Source: Augochlora pura (Eukaryota; Arthropoda; Insecta; Hymenoptera; Halictidae). Taken from it: DNA of 64,000 bases. The notes beneath the pieces were generated by a model that made no database searches, had not been told where the DNA came from, and saw only the letters and a list, made by a program, of their open reading frames with translations. The position numbers and the translations under genes were made by a program. Shown in pieces: positions 25,401 through 39,067 of this stretch (position 1 is its first letter; each line of letters opens with the position of its first letter). The DNA is taken from contig NC_135782.1 in the NCBI RefSeq assembly GCF_028453695.1, positions 8,928,001-8,992,000 on the forward strand. The letters run 5' to 3'.

Positions 25401-28400
25401 TCTGTTGCCTAACGGACCTTTTTGGCGAACATGTGTAGCCTTGCGTGGGTCAGTGACCGATCATAATCCGAGAAATCGTACTTTGGAAGCGTGGCTGCGA
25501 CCGTTTTCGCAGATAAAAACGCGACGCGAGATAAATAAAAATCACAAGGTAAAGAACGGAACACTACATCAGAACTTATCCATACAACATTGTTGAGAAA
25601 ACTTGTTTCGTTAGAAATTCCTCGAATGTCGATCGCGTTTTGCATTGAAATAAAATTTGGTATTGTTTGAATAATTATTCAAACTTTTGGTTCGCTTCTT
25701 TCTCGTTTTGACACTTTGATTAATATTTATTTGTACACGAAATCGTTAATTATATTTATTACATTTATTAATTATATCAATTATACAATTTGGTATATTT
25801 TATAATTTGACTGATTTAAAAAACGACGTCGCTTCTATTGTATCGCTTTTTGGTTGATATATGCTTACGGTCTCCGACGTTGTTCAATAATACATAAACT
25901 AGCTGTTAATTGTTTCCTTGAACATATCAGCATTTGTCGACATATAATTGGTCAATAATGCTTGCATAGGTTAACATCGCGTGTAATGATTAACACACGT
26001 TAGTTCGAAGATTCGTCGCTACGCTCATTCAAACGCTTAACAAAAATAGATTACATTGAACCGCCTGATCTAAATCTAATTGTGTTAATTATAGAAATTC
26101 TTTTACGGATGCGACAACGCGTATGGTAAATTATTGCTTTACGTTTTAAAATGAAATTACAAGAACAAATTATATAATAAATCTGCCGCGAAATATTCTG
26201 AACCTTAGGCCGTACGATGGAAAATCGGGGTATATTCAAATACCTTTCGAGAGTTCACAATATACAGGGTGTCCCGTATTTTTCGTACATACCACGGCAG
26301 TGGCTACTAAAACTAAGAATAAGACCAAAATGTTATATAACAAGAGGTTCATTAATACTTTAATAAAAATTTATGACAAAAGTGCAAAATGTCATTTAAA
26401 TTTTTCCAAAAATATTTAACATCGACGAGTTATTGAACTTATCGTTAATTTCGACGGTGTTAATTTTTGTAAATGATTCATCTTATCTACGTTAATTATG
26501 TCTTCCTCGTTTCTTATTTTTATCATAATTTATGGACAAAGTAATTAATCTTATTTTTACTTGTAGAGCACATTCGCGAGGTATATATGGAAAAATATGA
26601 GACACTGTACATACTTTTAGTATTTGTACAAAGAATTTCTCAATCATTTTATAAACAAATTTAATACATTTATATATATATTTATTATATCATTGTATAC
26701 ATTTTCATGTATAAAATACGATCGTGAAGATTGCCTCAGTTTTCGTTAATAAATTAGTTTGCTGATTTTAGCATTCCTGATGTAGTGTCACTCAAAATTA
26801 TATCAATATTAAGCCTCCGTATCTGTATCTAGTTAGCAACAGCTCTAATCATAACTGCTAGTCAATAATGGGGACAGTCACAGTTGCAACCCCTCCATGT
26901 TTAGAAACGGATAATGCATATATGCGTAAATTATGCTATCCCGCTGGTGACTCTCTTGAAACAACTACTGCTAATGAACCGAGATAGAAGTGGATGCTAT
27001 CCTGAGACATATTGCTAAAGCTATCATGCATTAGGTCAGAAGTCCAGATAAATATCTTTGATTACGGAGAACGAGACATTGTTGAGCGTATTCTGGGGCA
27101 GTTAGCAACAAAGTGAATGAAATTACCAAGAGAAATCTTATTATACAATTACACGTACTGTGCATGTTTCTAGCTTTTACTGAACTTTCGTTCAGTGACA
27201 GTACTTCGGCGAACGACACAGTCGTAGTGAAAGGGTTAAGCTATTTTCAAGGTGTAATTCGAATTTAATTAAAACTACACAATAAGAAGAGGTACTTACA
27301 TTAATTGACCCAAATATCCGTTGTAAATATCATGTAACAGCTTGCATAACACAGATATGACTAAACTGTGATCTTTGTCCAGCAAAGAACTTATCTTCAT
27401 CGATTGCAACAAACACGGAATAAATATAAATTTCTTTTTTTTAACAGTATCAGTGAACTGGATGTAATACAGAGATGCACTGAAATTCGTCCAACTATTT
27501 TAATCACACATATAATGACTGATAAAAAGCTATGGTTTCACAATAGAAAACATTAACATCGCCTGTGCCCCAATTTTGGGACACCTTGTACAAAATTTAA
27601 TTTATCCGGCACTTCTATAGAGGATGAAAGGCTAACTTTTACTCTTTGACCTCAACTCTGTCCCTAAAACAGTGTCACACGCTAATGTGTTAACGTCATT
27701 TAGAAGAGAGTTCCGCGTTACGTCGAGCATCCGTTTTGATGAATCGCTTCAGCCATATTTGGTAGTGGCCATCGCCTCGCCCGGCTCCAGTCTTGCATAT
27801 TTAAGTTATCTTTGCGCAGTTTCGAGTATTGAATATGATAGTAGCATGTGCTAGCAGCTTTTTGGTGCGAAAGATAGTAGAACCTGAGACGAGTGCGATT
27901 ATCTGATTCAGTCAATTCTAGAACAGCATTTTCACTATGCAGCGGATGGAATTATATTTTGTTTAACATTGGAAAGTATGAATATTCTCGAGATTCCTTT
28001 GCAAGAACTTATTACTACATTTAGTTAATTCAAGAGGAATTTTCCTTACGCAGAAACAGCCGAACCAGGATAGTTGCTGAAAGGAGCCTTTTTCCTCTTA
28101 CCTCTCTATTTCTATTTTTGTTAGAAACATTTAATGATTAAGCATTAATTAATTTGTTGAGTAATTTGATAATTGTTGACTAATCTGCGGCTTTATAACA
28201 AAACCAATGCGTTTAAATGTAAAACTGCAAAAGCATTAGAAGAATTTAAGAATATTGTTAGGTCGCCTTCAACTTATTGCAATTATTAAAAGAGGAGTAA
28301 CATTTTCATCTGACTTACGTTTCTTACAATTAACTCTGACAATTTTTTAATTTACACGAAGACTGGGCAGTTACTTTACGAAATGTTGAAACAGTGGTTT

Positions 28401-31400
28401 CTTTATAGTGACACTGCCTGTGCACGCTGGTTACAATCTACTGTTTTTCTTATGAATAGTAAGCACACACAAGAGCAAAATGTGCTACTGTTTTGCATAA
28501 TTGAATTAGGGTTCCTCATATATTTATCGCATATTTTTCGATTTTTCAAAAAATAGTGTAAAGTACGTTGGAATTTAATGTAGCCTTATGTCTTCGTTAC
28601 TGCGCAATATAAAATGCAAGTTAATTTCGAAATGTTTTAAATTCTATCTGTGGTAATTTTCGGTTGAGAACGATAATTTTTAAACATTTAGAAAGAAAAG
28701 AAGCGTGTTGGTACAACAGTCGCGATGAATTCGTTATGTAGCATGCGATGTAATGTCCTTAGGGCGTTACACCGGCTTGGAAATGAAAGAAATAATTGCG
28801 GATGCATATGAAAATGTAAAGAGGTTTCATTTTGCATTAACGACAGATGCGTACGTTTAATCAAAATTATATAACATTCCAAAAACTATAGGCGAGAATC
28901 ATTCTTGTCATTCTACGTTGTTTCAGAAATATTACGTCGAAAGCCAGCGAGAGAAATGTTTTTTTTTTTTAAATCGAAAATATTACCTTGAATTTGAAAC
29001 AACGGCAGTAAATTTTTAAATTTTCACGTCACATTTTCGTTGCTGCGGCGACTGATCCCGGTAACTTTTTAAACTTAACTGCTTCCTCAACGACTTTCAC
29101 TTTAAAGAGAGTGAAGAAATAACTGGCTTGCAAATGTTTCAATAATGTAAACAGGTAGAATGTCGTAAATTGTTCCAGTTATACCACTTTTCTGTCCAAC
29201 CTTGTCTATTATTCGCGATAATGATGATTCCATAATATAAAGAGAAACACCGTGAATGAAAAATTAATGTAACTTATCGCTTTTTGCACAGCAACGATAA
29301 TTTTTCAGCAATGATAACAATATCAATATCAGGGACATCTCATTAATTTTTTTCATTTAAATAAATGCATATCAAAATGAAATGCATTTTTTTCTTATTA
29401 TTATGTATTATCGCCGACGTTTTGAACACGCCTTTCAGTAATCGCAATAAAGGAACTATCGGTTATTATGTATCTCAATGACATACATAGATAAACTAGC
29501 AAAATTTACTATGGAAATACAAGTATCACGTTTGGAAGATGAAGCTGAATATGTCACTTATCTTATGAATTGAAATAATATATAGAAAAGTTTCTGCAAA
29601 AACAGTATTATTAATTTGTAAACATTATTTCTCAATTGCGTGGATGTAAATATACGTATATAAATGATGTAGACCAGTTTTAGAATAACCAAAGTTTTCT
29701 CATGTCATAACGATGATATGCAGTGCCTGCCCTCGTTGCACTGCGCTCACGTATCTCTTCGTGTACTATTAGCGCCGTTATCTTCTCTGCTCTTCACTGT
29801 AAATATTCTCTTACTGTAAACTGAAGAGGATTTCTATCTTCTTATTAGTTAAGAAATCTGGAAAATTTTTAGCTTTTGATATCTGTTATCTATGCATTTA
29901 CAAACGCGAACGTTGCATAAAGAAATGCATTAAACGAGCAATGATTTAAATAACAAACTAGCTGCATCAATATAATATTAAACTGCTTTATTACTTAACG
30001 TATCATTCGCCGCGTTGGCACAAACTTGAACTTCGCATCAACTATTGACAAAAATTAAATTACAGTATTTAATCATCTGCGTTCTTTGCTGAGATTGTTC
30101 CCGCGGCCATTGATAATTTACTATGTCTTCGCAGGGGGAATGTTCAAACGAGAAACACTTGAAAAGTATTCCAAAGGTCGTGTCGCTATCGTTTCAAATG
30201 TGAAACGTAATATGCGATGCTATTTAAGTATACTTATAACTCACAAACAAGCTTGCATTTTTATTCTATAACGTTCATACAAAGTCCTGCCGATGAACTT
30301 ACAGTGTGTCACTGAATGAGTAACGCGTATTTGCTTTGGTATATCAAGGTGATCGCAACAGCTATCCGGTTTAAACAGTGCCACTTCAAATGTTAAATGC
30401 TGGACCAGTATTGATAAAAATCACGCTGGTTTCAGTAATACTACAGCAACAGACATTAGGATTATCGCTGCAATTGTTTCCTCAACCCTCTCGAACCTAA
30501 CCAAATTTTTTGCTTGGTAGTATTTATTTGTTAATGTTGTCATTTTATTATTTTATTTTTCTATTATATTTTATCTAACGATGTATTATATATTAATATT
30601 TTTGTATTATATTTTAATATTTTATTATTTATTATAATTGAGACATTTTTGCAAACACCCCCAATCATTCATGCAAGCTCGGGGAAACATTCTTTTTAAA
30701 ATAAACGAATTTATCTGTTTATATATTATCGTAATTAACACCTAGTTGGCTGTAATAAAAGCGAATTTTCAAGTTTGATAAGAGAAGTCTGTGAGCGACA
30801 CGGACACGACGACTGGACGCGGGGCACTCGAAAGTGCTAAATGGAAAAGCAGCAGAGTTCTACATATTCCTGTGCAGTCTCTCCAAACTAATGTGCATGC
30901 ATGAATTTGTTTTCGTGTACTCAATCACGTAGAAGCTCTTCTTTATAAGAAGCTATTTTTAAAAGTTGCAGAATTGCGCGGGTAAGGATACATAACGTCG
31001 CGACGCATCGTCAACGGTGATATCAAATAGGTTTATCTGGAAATGAATACGCTCGTCAGTTTATGCGTATTTTATTCTCAAATTGCGACGATCACTGGCG
31101 AATTCAGTGATAGTATTCAAATTATTAGCAATGGTATAAAATCCGACTCTAGTAAACAGATTTACCTAAATCTAGAGGCAATCGAACAAACGTGAACCTA
31201 ATTAAGTTTTGAGCAGGCTTGCTACGTAAAATTTGCGATATAAGTGTGCATTGTTTACAAAGTAACATAATTCTTTTTTAAATTTGAGTATATTTAACGG
31301 AGAAACGTATTCAATGATTGACATTTCAGTTGTTGTAATGTTAACTAAATAAATTCAGAATGTTACTGTATAGTACTGTAAGAGAGAGCTATGAATGTAA

Positions 31401-34400
31401 ACAAAATATATCCTGAAATGCTGATTAATGTGAATATATCGCGTTTGAGTTTAGAATTAACAGCGAGCTTCGAAATGGAGCACATTTATGAAGGAAAACG
31501 GGTCACGGCGTAACGCCGCGAATTCGAACGACGCACATTATATTGTAGAAATCAACTTTGTGTTTTAGATTTCTTTATCGTGCCATAACGGCAGAGCTTG
31601 AGATGAAAGTCCAGCGTCGAAACAATATGACCGTCACGAAGATTTTCAAGAAGAGAGTGGAACGTTACCCGACGAAGCCATGTTTCATCATAGAGGATCG
31701 CGTTTGGACCAATTCTGATGTACGTTTCGATTAAATTTCTAGCAAATGTTCGTTTCTTTATCCATTTTATTGCATTGAAAACAAAGCGCTACAAATAACA
31801 AAGGGAACCCAAGAGGTTTGGAACATTGATATAAAATTTCATTAATCTAAAACAGATTACTGTACAACAAATATTATGCTTTTACGTCATGCTGTAAATA
31901 TGAATGTATGTAAAACACTGGAGTCGAAACATTCAAACTAATTAATTGACTTTATCATTTATTACTAATTTAAATAATCTTCTACGCTGACGTAAATCTC
32001 TTTGATTCGCATTTGAGCAAAATAAAAGTTTATGTAAACGTCCAGAGTCCACTGATTAAATTACTAAATTATTATTGTCTAAGTTAGTACCTAGGTAAAT
32101 AGATACCTATGTAATTATATAGAACATTTATTCATGGGAAATTTGTCATTAGAATCGATGGAACATTAAAGTATTTAGACATCGTAATTTAGTAATTATT
32201 GTTGTTGTTAGTGACGCAGTTACTTCGGACAGTCCATTGAACGTTCAAAATTAGCTTTTGGTTCTTTATCGGAGACGACTGCAGCAGATTTTCTTGTTTA
32301 TTGATCTACTGCTATCACTTTTACCACCGCACCGTCTACTGTTATAAGAAAATTATTTTTAACGAACCTTCAAGTGGCCTATATTTATACAATGGTTTCT
32401 TCCTACTCCTGTTCGTTTACCATACTGTTGAAGTTCGAAAGAAAACAAGACTCGTGTACATTTTATACAAATTTATTCATTCCGTAGTTTAAAGTTGTGG
32501 TTCGAATACAGAAACATAATATAGTAATATCAATTGTAACAAGGTCTTATCCACTCGGATATCTAAACATTTACAGAGCCACTGTACGATTGCGTAAAAT
32601 GGAATGTTCGAATTTTCCGTAATTTTGCAACAGACGGAATCCTTAAATAAATCTTTCGTCGATCGAGACATCGGTCAAGTCCTTGATACAGACATTCTAG
32701 AATCTGTTAACTAATTAGTGTAATTAATATGGCTGCGTTTATGGATTGCAGATTAACAAGTACAGCAACCAGATTGCGTCAGTATTTCAAAAGGCGGGGT
32801 ACAAGAAAGGGGATGCTGTGGCTTTGATGATGCAGAACAGGCCAGAGTACGTTGCGATCTGGCTCGGATTGGGGAAACTGGGCGTCGTGACGGCTCTAAT
32901 CAACACGAACTTACGACTCCAGTCATTAATTCATTGCTTTCGCATAGCCGAAGTGAAGAGCATCATTTACGCGGAAGATTATTCGTCTGGTAAATATTCC
33001 GTAAGGGCTATAACACCAGCGATAACAAGGGAAAAACATTTTGCCAATCGTGCTCGGTGCAGTCTCGTTCCTTGCTGTGAACGTCGCTGATTATTTACAA
33101 TCGAAAGATATTTTCAGAAGAAACGATTCTATAAAGAATAAATAAATATAAACTGAAAATACTTGCGCGGGCCTCCGTATATTACTATCAGAAGATCCCA
33201 ATTACATTAATTTCCTTATGAAGGAAAAAAATCTGAAAATTTTTACAATTATTGTTTTAACTCTAGATCCAATACGATTTTTTCTGACCTACAGTATTTC
33301 TATTTTACATAATTTATTGCATTTTATGCGTATGGAATTTAATGTTGCGACTCATACAACAGACACACTGTTCATCGTGTTTTAAAGATAAACGAATATG
33401 ACAATGTAAAAATTATTTCATACAAAATGTGGTACAGTTTTTAATGGCGTCTTAGAGTCACCACTCGAGTGCAAAGAGTTGAAAAACCGAATCCAGTCAT
33501 TCTGATTGCTGAACACATTCAGTGTCCGATTAAAATATATTCAGACTTAATGGACTGTGTTCGTCATAGATGATTTAATACTTGTCAAAAAGGGTAACAA
33601 ATATTGCACAAGTAATATACAATCACTGACATTCTCAAAATTGGGCCGAATGGTTTGAGCTTTTTTTGTAAAATCTCAATTGTATTTTAAACATAATTAA
33701 AACTGATTTACCGCTGTTGCGAGAATTTCGCGTTGCCTCGAAGGACGCTGAAGTTCCTCTTTAAGGTGCAGTAGCCTATGATTAGTTACGATAGGTTGAC
33801 GGGTGAAAACAACTATGAGATTTAAGTGGCATTGTGAATAATGTCATTAAGCAGGATCACGCAAACATGCTTGCTATTTTTAATGAAATGTGTTCATTGG
33901 CCGGGGCAACGTTGATTATAGTTTAAACATGTCGTTCCAATGTTATAAATTTCGAAACCCTCGAAAACGCATCCAAAATATGTATAAAAATATCTGAAAA
34001 AATCTATTTTAAACACGTTAAATTGTTTATAGCTTCCTACAAAAATATACCGTTCTGCGCGAACATCGTTCGCATAACTTTTACCATTGAAGGGAAACAA
34101 ATTCTAGATACAATTTTAGATATAAATTTATTAGAGAATAATAAAGTAAATCGAGCATGGCTATGGTTGGCCCGTGGCTATATTTAACTACAATTTTTCA
34201 TCTACTTCGATGAATGCTTCAAAGCCCTTTCAGTTAGTTGCTATTTCCGTCCTGTCTTTGCAAAGGTGTGGGCACAGGCATTACGGACGGTGAACGATGA
34301 TAAAAATGTGTGAAATGTCAATTCTCGTTTTAGCCATCAACGACATCAAGGACTCGATGCCGAATGTGCAGTTGTACAAGGTGTACACCAACCCCGAGAA

Positions 34401-37400
34401 AGACGAAATCGGCGTGCACAATTTAAATAAATTGCTAGCGGAAGCATCTACGGAGGAACCGGTTGTGACAGAAGAGATTGGGTATAGGGACAAATTGATT
34501 TACATCTACACGAGCGGTACCACGGGTCTGCCGAAAGTGGCGATCGTGCCCAATTCGAGGTAAGATGATTTACTTTATGCAAAATATAAATCACAAGATG
34601 CAGGAGCTACGTAGAAGCTAAACTTCGTGTCTTAACAATTTTTAAATTCTTTAAATGCTTCTACCGCGTTGCGTTCGACCCATTCATTTATGAAAAACAT
34701 CTATAATCCGCAGTCTAGTAATTAGTATCGAAGCTGAACTGATGAACATAGAAAAGCGACAATTTGCTTGAAGAAATTAGCCGAACGAATTGCTTCAATC
34801 CATGACAAGACCCTCGATCGTTTCTCTCGACTTGCAAATTACCATTTTCCAATACGACTTCGACGTATATTTATACATATTCGTAGTACATTTCTTTAAA
34901 GGAAGGTTTTATTTTCACGTCGCCGTTTCATCGGACAAAACAGAACACGTCAATGACTTTTTCCATAGTGATACCAGGAAATGGATCATCGTCGGAGTGC
35001 TCGATATGAAATTATGGTGGAAACGCCATTTAATGCGTTGACGGAACTAAATGGGTACTTTCGCGGTTCTTCTTCTTTACGGTTACTGGCGAGACCATGG
35101 TTGCGCGCACAGGAATATCAATATTCAGTATCTCGCTTCTGTTTCGCATAGCACGAATTGCATTCGCAAAAGCTATCATCTTGAAAAATTGCTCCTTGAA
35201 ACGTTTTTTTAGTTTAATTATGCTTGATGGGGCGTTGCGTCAGAATCTTGTGAAGGGGATACAGAAATAAAGGCTTGATATTCTAATTTCTAATTATGAA
35301 TATATGCAAGTATAAATTAGTTGGTGACTTTGAAAAAATATTCATTCAAGAAAGAAAGAACGCAGCCAAGGTTTTCACGCGTTCTTTGCTTTGAATGATG
35401 CGTGACGGAAAGGCTCGACAACGATTTTACTTCCTGAAAAATTTAATTTATCTTTTCTTTAATCTACTTCAACCGCGTAACATGGTCAAGGTCAGTGAAT
35501 TGTCAAGTTTTATAACCGAGAATCCACGACAATCGTTAACACAAGAGTTGATATATTATGTAAAAATATTGATCAACTGGGTATGTAGGTCACTTTAAGC
35601 GACGCGTCAAAACGTTATTTCTCTGGAATTCGTCACTAAAGTGGATGGTTTTGATGAAGTGCTTTATTTATGACGAAATATATTGCCGTTGCAATGCATA
35701 TAAATATTATATTTACATTTGGTGAAGGAACGTTGCCGTTATAATTTTTCAACAGTGAAAAAATTAGATCCGGTCGAATATTACCTATCATTTTAGTCGC
35801 ACCTATTGAAAACATAAATGAAAAATCTTGGCTTTACTCAATTGATTTAATTCTGACAATGTAACTGGTTGTAGTATGCTATCCGGGAATCATTAAATTG
35901 ACTTTAGATACGGAAAGTGAAACGAAATGATAAAATATTAATTAACCATGTGGATCAATTCAGCCATGTACACGTGGTGTATACTTTACAAACTGTATAA
36001 ATGTCATGTGGAAACATGTAACTTATACCACGGTATATAAAATTTACGTAGATATTATTTTAATTTCTTATGCTTATTTTATATTTATATTTCCAATAAA
36101 TAAATTCTGAACTGCTCGAAAGATGTTGAAACAACAATTTTTAAATGCTTGCCAATTGTGCAATAACATTTTGTCTATCGGAACCCCTGTTTGCTAATTA
36201 TTTCGATCGAAGCTCTTATTAAAATGTAGAAATTGTTAGTTAACGATGTTTCGGTTGATTGAGATGACCTGCCGTGAGAGTTTTTTTTTTTTAAACTGAC
36301 ATCTATTCTTACTTAGACACTGTTCCGTGAGCAGAACGAATTATCTCCCTACTGAACGTATAAATGATCCATAATCCTCTCAGGAAAGCCTTACGACTCG
36401 TCGAGAATGGGATTACATGTAAATGCAGTTCGAGACTCTGCCCGAGACTGCTTCCTGTCTACCTGCATTATGACTGTTTTGCTAATAAAATACCGTACTC
36501 ATTTCGCCCTAATAATTTTCATTCTAAATGTTTGCTGATTTCGTTCACGCAAATGCCATTGCATCCGATGAAATAATTTTATTTGCGCTTGTAAATTTAA
36601 ATAAAATCGACTGATTCCATTATTTAACAAAGAAGAATTTCTTGGGAGCTAAATTGAACTTATCGTAATAATAATAAAGTTGCATTCTCTCTTAATTTTC
36701 AGGATAATTATTAAAATTAATCTTTCATGACGCTTATATTCAATTTTATATAAAGATTAAATACGTATAGACATTTTCAATGTATCCTTACATTGGTACT
36801 TGAAATATTTTAATAAAATAAACATGCATGAAACTATAATTACAGCAATAGTAAATATTTTATTCGAGTAACTAATTGCCGAATGACAATTTAATTAATA
36901 ATTCTTATACATTATGGCAAGTGCTGAGAATTACTAATAAAAATGAATTGTTTATTTCCAGGTTTTTGTTGGTTGTAATGCCATTTAACTTGCTCGGATT
37001 GAAGTCGAACGATACTTTATACAATCCAAATCCACTGTACCACACTGCTGGTGGTATGTTAGGAGTCGGTTTTGCGATTTTGAAAGGTATACCGACCGTT
37101 TTGAGACCCAAGTTTTCAGTGACGGCTTATTGGACAGATTGCATCAAACATAATTGTACCGTAGGTGGCTTTTTGATGTCTAATACACTTTAAATAGCTT
37201 CATTCCCAGTCTTAGTACATTGTAGTAATTATAATTACTCTATGTATCTTTGTTTATAATTGTGCATTATAATTCTTAGTCTAATATAATAAGAGAGGAA
37301 TTATGTCTACTCGTGCATCACAACGATCATTTTTATTGATCACAATATTAGTAAAAGTTTCTCACTAACTTTCTATTATTTTCCGTGGTTATATTGATGC

Positions 37401-39067
37401 TACCTCATTGGGATTATAGATCAAGATATCAGAAGTATAGAAAGGATTTATTTTACGAAAATTTTTTATATCGAAATATTTGTACTTTTAAAATACATAT
37501 TTTCTTTCTAAATTTAGTTATATCATTAACAAAGAGAGAGGTACTTTAGGCTCTAATTGTTTCTAAGTGGCTGACCTTGTATATAGTTTCAGTTTACTAA
37601 AAATTACTATAGAAATTAAATGATAAAATAGTTGAAATCTAAATAACAATTTTATTAATGAAATATAATCTTGTATGTTTCTTCAGGCGGCACAGTATGT
37701 CGGAGAAATGTGTCGTTACCTATTAAATGCTCCGCCCAAAGGAGAGGATAATGCTCATCGTTTGAGAATCATGTTTGGAAACGGCATGAGGCCACAAATT
37801 TGGAGCGAATTTGTTAAGCGCTTCAATATTAGTCGGATTACCGAGTTCTACGGATCCAGCGAAGGGAACGCGAACATTGGTAATTATTAACTTTTTTGGA
37901 GCTGTACGAACAAGATACATTTTTTTTATAATTTTATACATCGTATAAAATAAATTCAATCGAAGTTGAATTGAAATAAAATGGAAGTTACTACTTTGGC
38001 ATTTATTGCAAAATTTGTTTAAATCAAATTATAGTGAACGTGGACGGTCGCACCGGTGCTGTTGGTTTTGTACCACTGATTGTACCCAGATCATTTCATC
38101 CTGTGGCAATCATTCGTGTCAACAGAGAGACCTATGAACCAGTTAGAGGTTCTAACGGATTGTGTATAAGGGCGGATATCAGTAAGAATATAGTTATTAT
38201 ATTGATATATTAGCAGTGATTAATGTTTCCCATTTATAATAAAATTGATCTCTGTTTCAGATGAACCAGGCATGTTTATAGGATTAATAAAAGAAGGAAA
38301 CGCTTCGAGGGAATTCAATGGATATTTAGACAAGGAAGCATCAAAGAAGAAGATCATAGAGAATGTGTTTGTTAAAGACGATAAGGCTTTTCTGACAGGT
38401 GAGTTGTACTGAGAAAATTAAAACTAATTGCAGAAAAACTGTGTAACCAAACTGTTCTCATTTGAAATAACTTCCATTTTTTTTTCTTTTCAGGTGATAT
38501 ATTAATACAAGATGAATACGGATATATTTACTTTAAAGATAGAGTAGGAGATACATTTAGGTGGAAAGGAGAAAATGTCGCTACCGCCGAAGTAGAGGGT
38601 GTTATTAGTAATATTGCTGGGCAGCGGGATGCTACTGTCTATGGAGTTCAGGTTTGTAATTTTAAGAACGTAATACACTCATCTGTTAGACATAATTAAT
38701 TCGAGTTTATTTCCTCCTGAAGAGAATTGCTTAAAGGTATTTATTGTTATCTTTTAAGGTGCCTGGAATGGAGGGAAGGGCAGGCATGGCAGCAATAGTC
38801 GATCCAGATAGCCTACTAGATTTCAAGGCTCTTGCACAAGGTCTGGAGAAAGCTCTGCCAGCGTATGCAAGACCAATTTTCTTGCGAATTGTGAAAGAAC
38901 TTGAAATGACAGGGACATTCAAATTGAAAAAAGTGAATCTACAAAAGGAAGGCTTCGATCCCAGCAAAGTGCAAGACAAGATGTACTTCCTTTCTGCAAA
39001 CAAGGAGTACGTCGAAATTACACCTGAACTTTATCAGGAAATCATATCCGGCTCAAGGAAGTTCTAG
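22481..39067 (+). CDS. Fatp: long-chain fatty acid transport protein (FATP, SLC27A4-like acyl-CoA synthetase)
   Basis: This is a membrane-bound very-long-chain acyl-CoA synthetase. The family takes up fatty acids and activates them with ATP and CoA at the plasma membrane or ER. Ten exons join in phase: 22481-22671, 31569-31719, 32752-32989, 34334-34559, 36962-37160, 37687-37879, 38035-38181, 38261-38398, 38494-38651 and 38759-39067 (TAG). They give 649 residues (human SLC27A4 has 643). The first exon encodes two hydrophobic segments (residues about 3-24 and 32-46). The AMP-binding signature YTSGTTGLPK lies at about 252-261. LYHTAGGML and EFYGSSEGN (about 388-396) follow. The FATP motif runs from about 494 to 528, with TGDILI, YFKDRVGDTFRWKGENVAT and AEVE. 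The end contains GMAAIVDP and FKLKKVNLQKEGFDP. All expected catalytic motifs are intact. The first intron is 8.9 kb and the last four are under 160 bases. Confidence 0.97.
22849..22862 (+). repeat. poly-G run of 14
   Basis: Fourteen consecutive G residues follow AGAGA in the first Fatp intron. The run is unusual in such AT-rich DNA. It may form a G-quadruplex-like or slippage-prone tract, and its length may be an assembly uncertainty. Confidence 0.8.
22910..22995 (+). repeat. 43-bp tandem duplication, two copies
   Basis: Two adjacent units begin AAATTGCTAT at 22910 and 22953 and share TTACACGATTACTGTT; they differ at a few positions. The unit lies in the first intron of Fatp just after the poly-G run. 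It looks like a small local duplication. Confidence 0.75.
24996..25024. repeat. perfect GC-rich hairpin in Fatp intron 1
   Basis: GGCGGTCGTT at 24996-25005 pairs perfectly with AACGACCGCC at 25015-25024 around a nine-base loop (ACAATTCGC). It lies inside a less AT-rich island (about 24890-25030). The role is unknown: it could be a transcription factor palindrome, an intronic RNA hairpin or a transposon relic. Confidence 0.6.
26265..27588. mobile_element. degenerate terminal-inverted-repeat element at a TA target (mariner-like or MITE)
   Basis: The left end reads TA then CAGGGTGTCCC (TA at 26263-26264). The right end, read on the other strand, is TA then CAAGGTGTCCC (TA at 27589-27590). The ends match at 10 of 11 bases, and the element is 1,324 bp between TA dinucleotides. 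Size and TA duplication fit Tc1/mariner-type elements, but I found no intact transposase or D,D motif, so it would be a non-autonomous or decayed copy. It sits in the first intron of Fatp. It could also be two unrelated ends. Confidence 0.4.
27166..27239. mobile_element. possible piggyBac-type terminus (GGGTTAA end)
   Basis: On the minus strand this starts TTAACCCTTTCACTACGAC, which resembles the TTAA plus CCC ends of piggyBac-like elements. A perfect small hairpin, ACTGAAC and GTTCAGT around TTTC (27180-27197), lies just inside, as subterminal repeats do. No matching opposite end was found within 1 kb. It is nested in the larger TA element. Confidence 0.3.
34640..34725 (+). repeat. interspersed repeat, copy A
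   Basis: This stretch in Fatp intron 4 aligns with 52920-53004. Shared blocks, in the same order and spacing, are TTTAAATTC, GTTCGACCC (copy B: ATTCGACCC), TTCATTT and ATCCGCAGTC. It is therefore a member of a dispersed repeat family. Confidence 0.6.

Noticed and set aside
25312..25596. 94-codon + frame and overlapping minus frame in Fatp intron 1
   Set aside because: Non-ATG start, open on both strands in a less AT-rich patch, and no similarity recognised.
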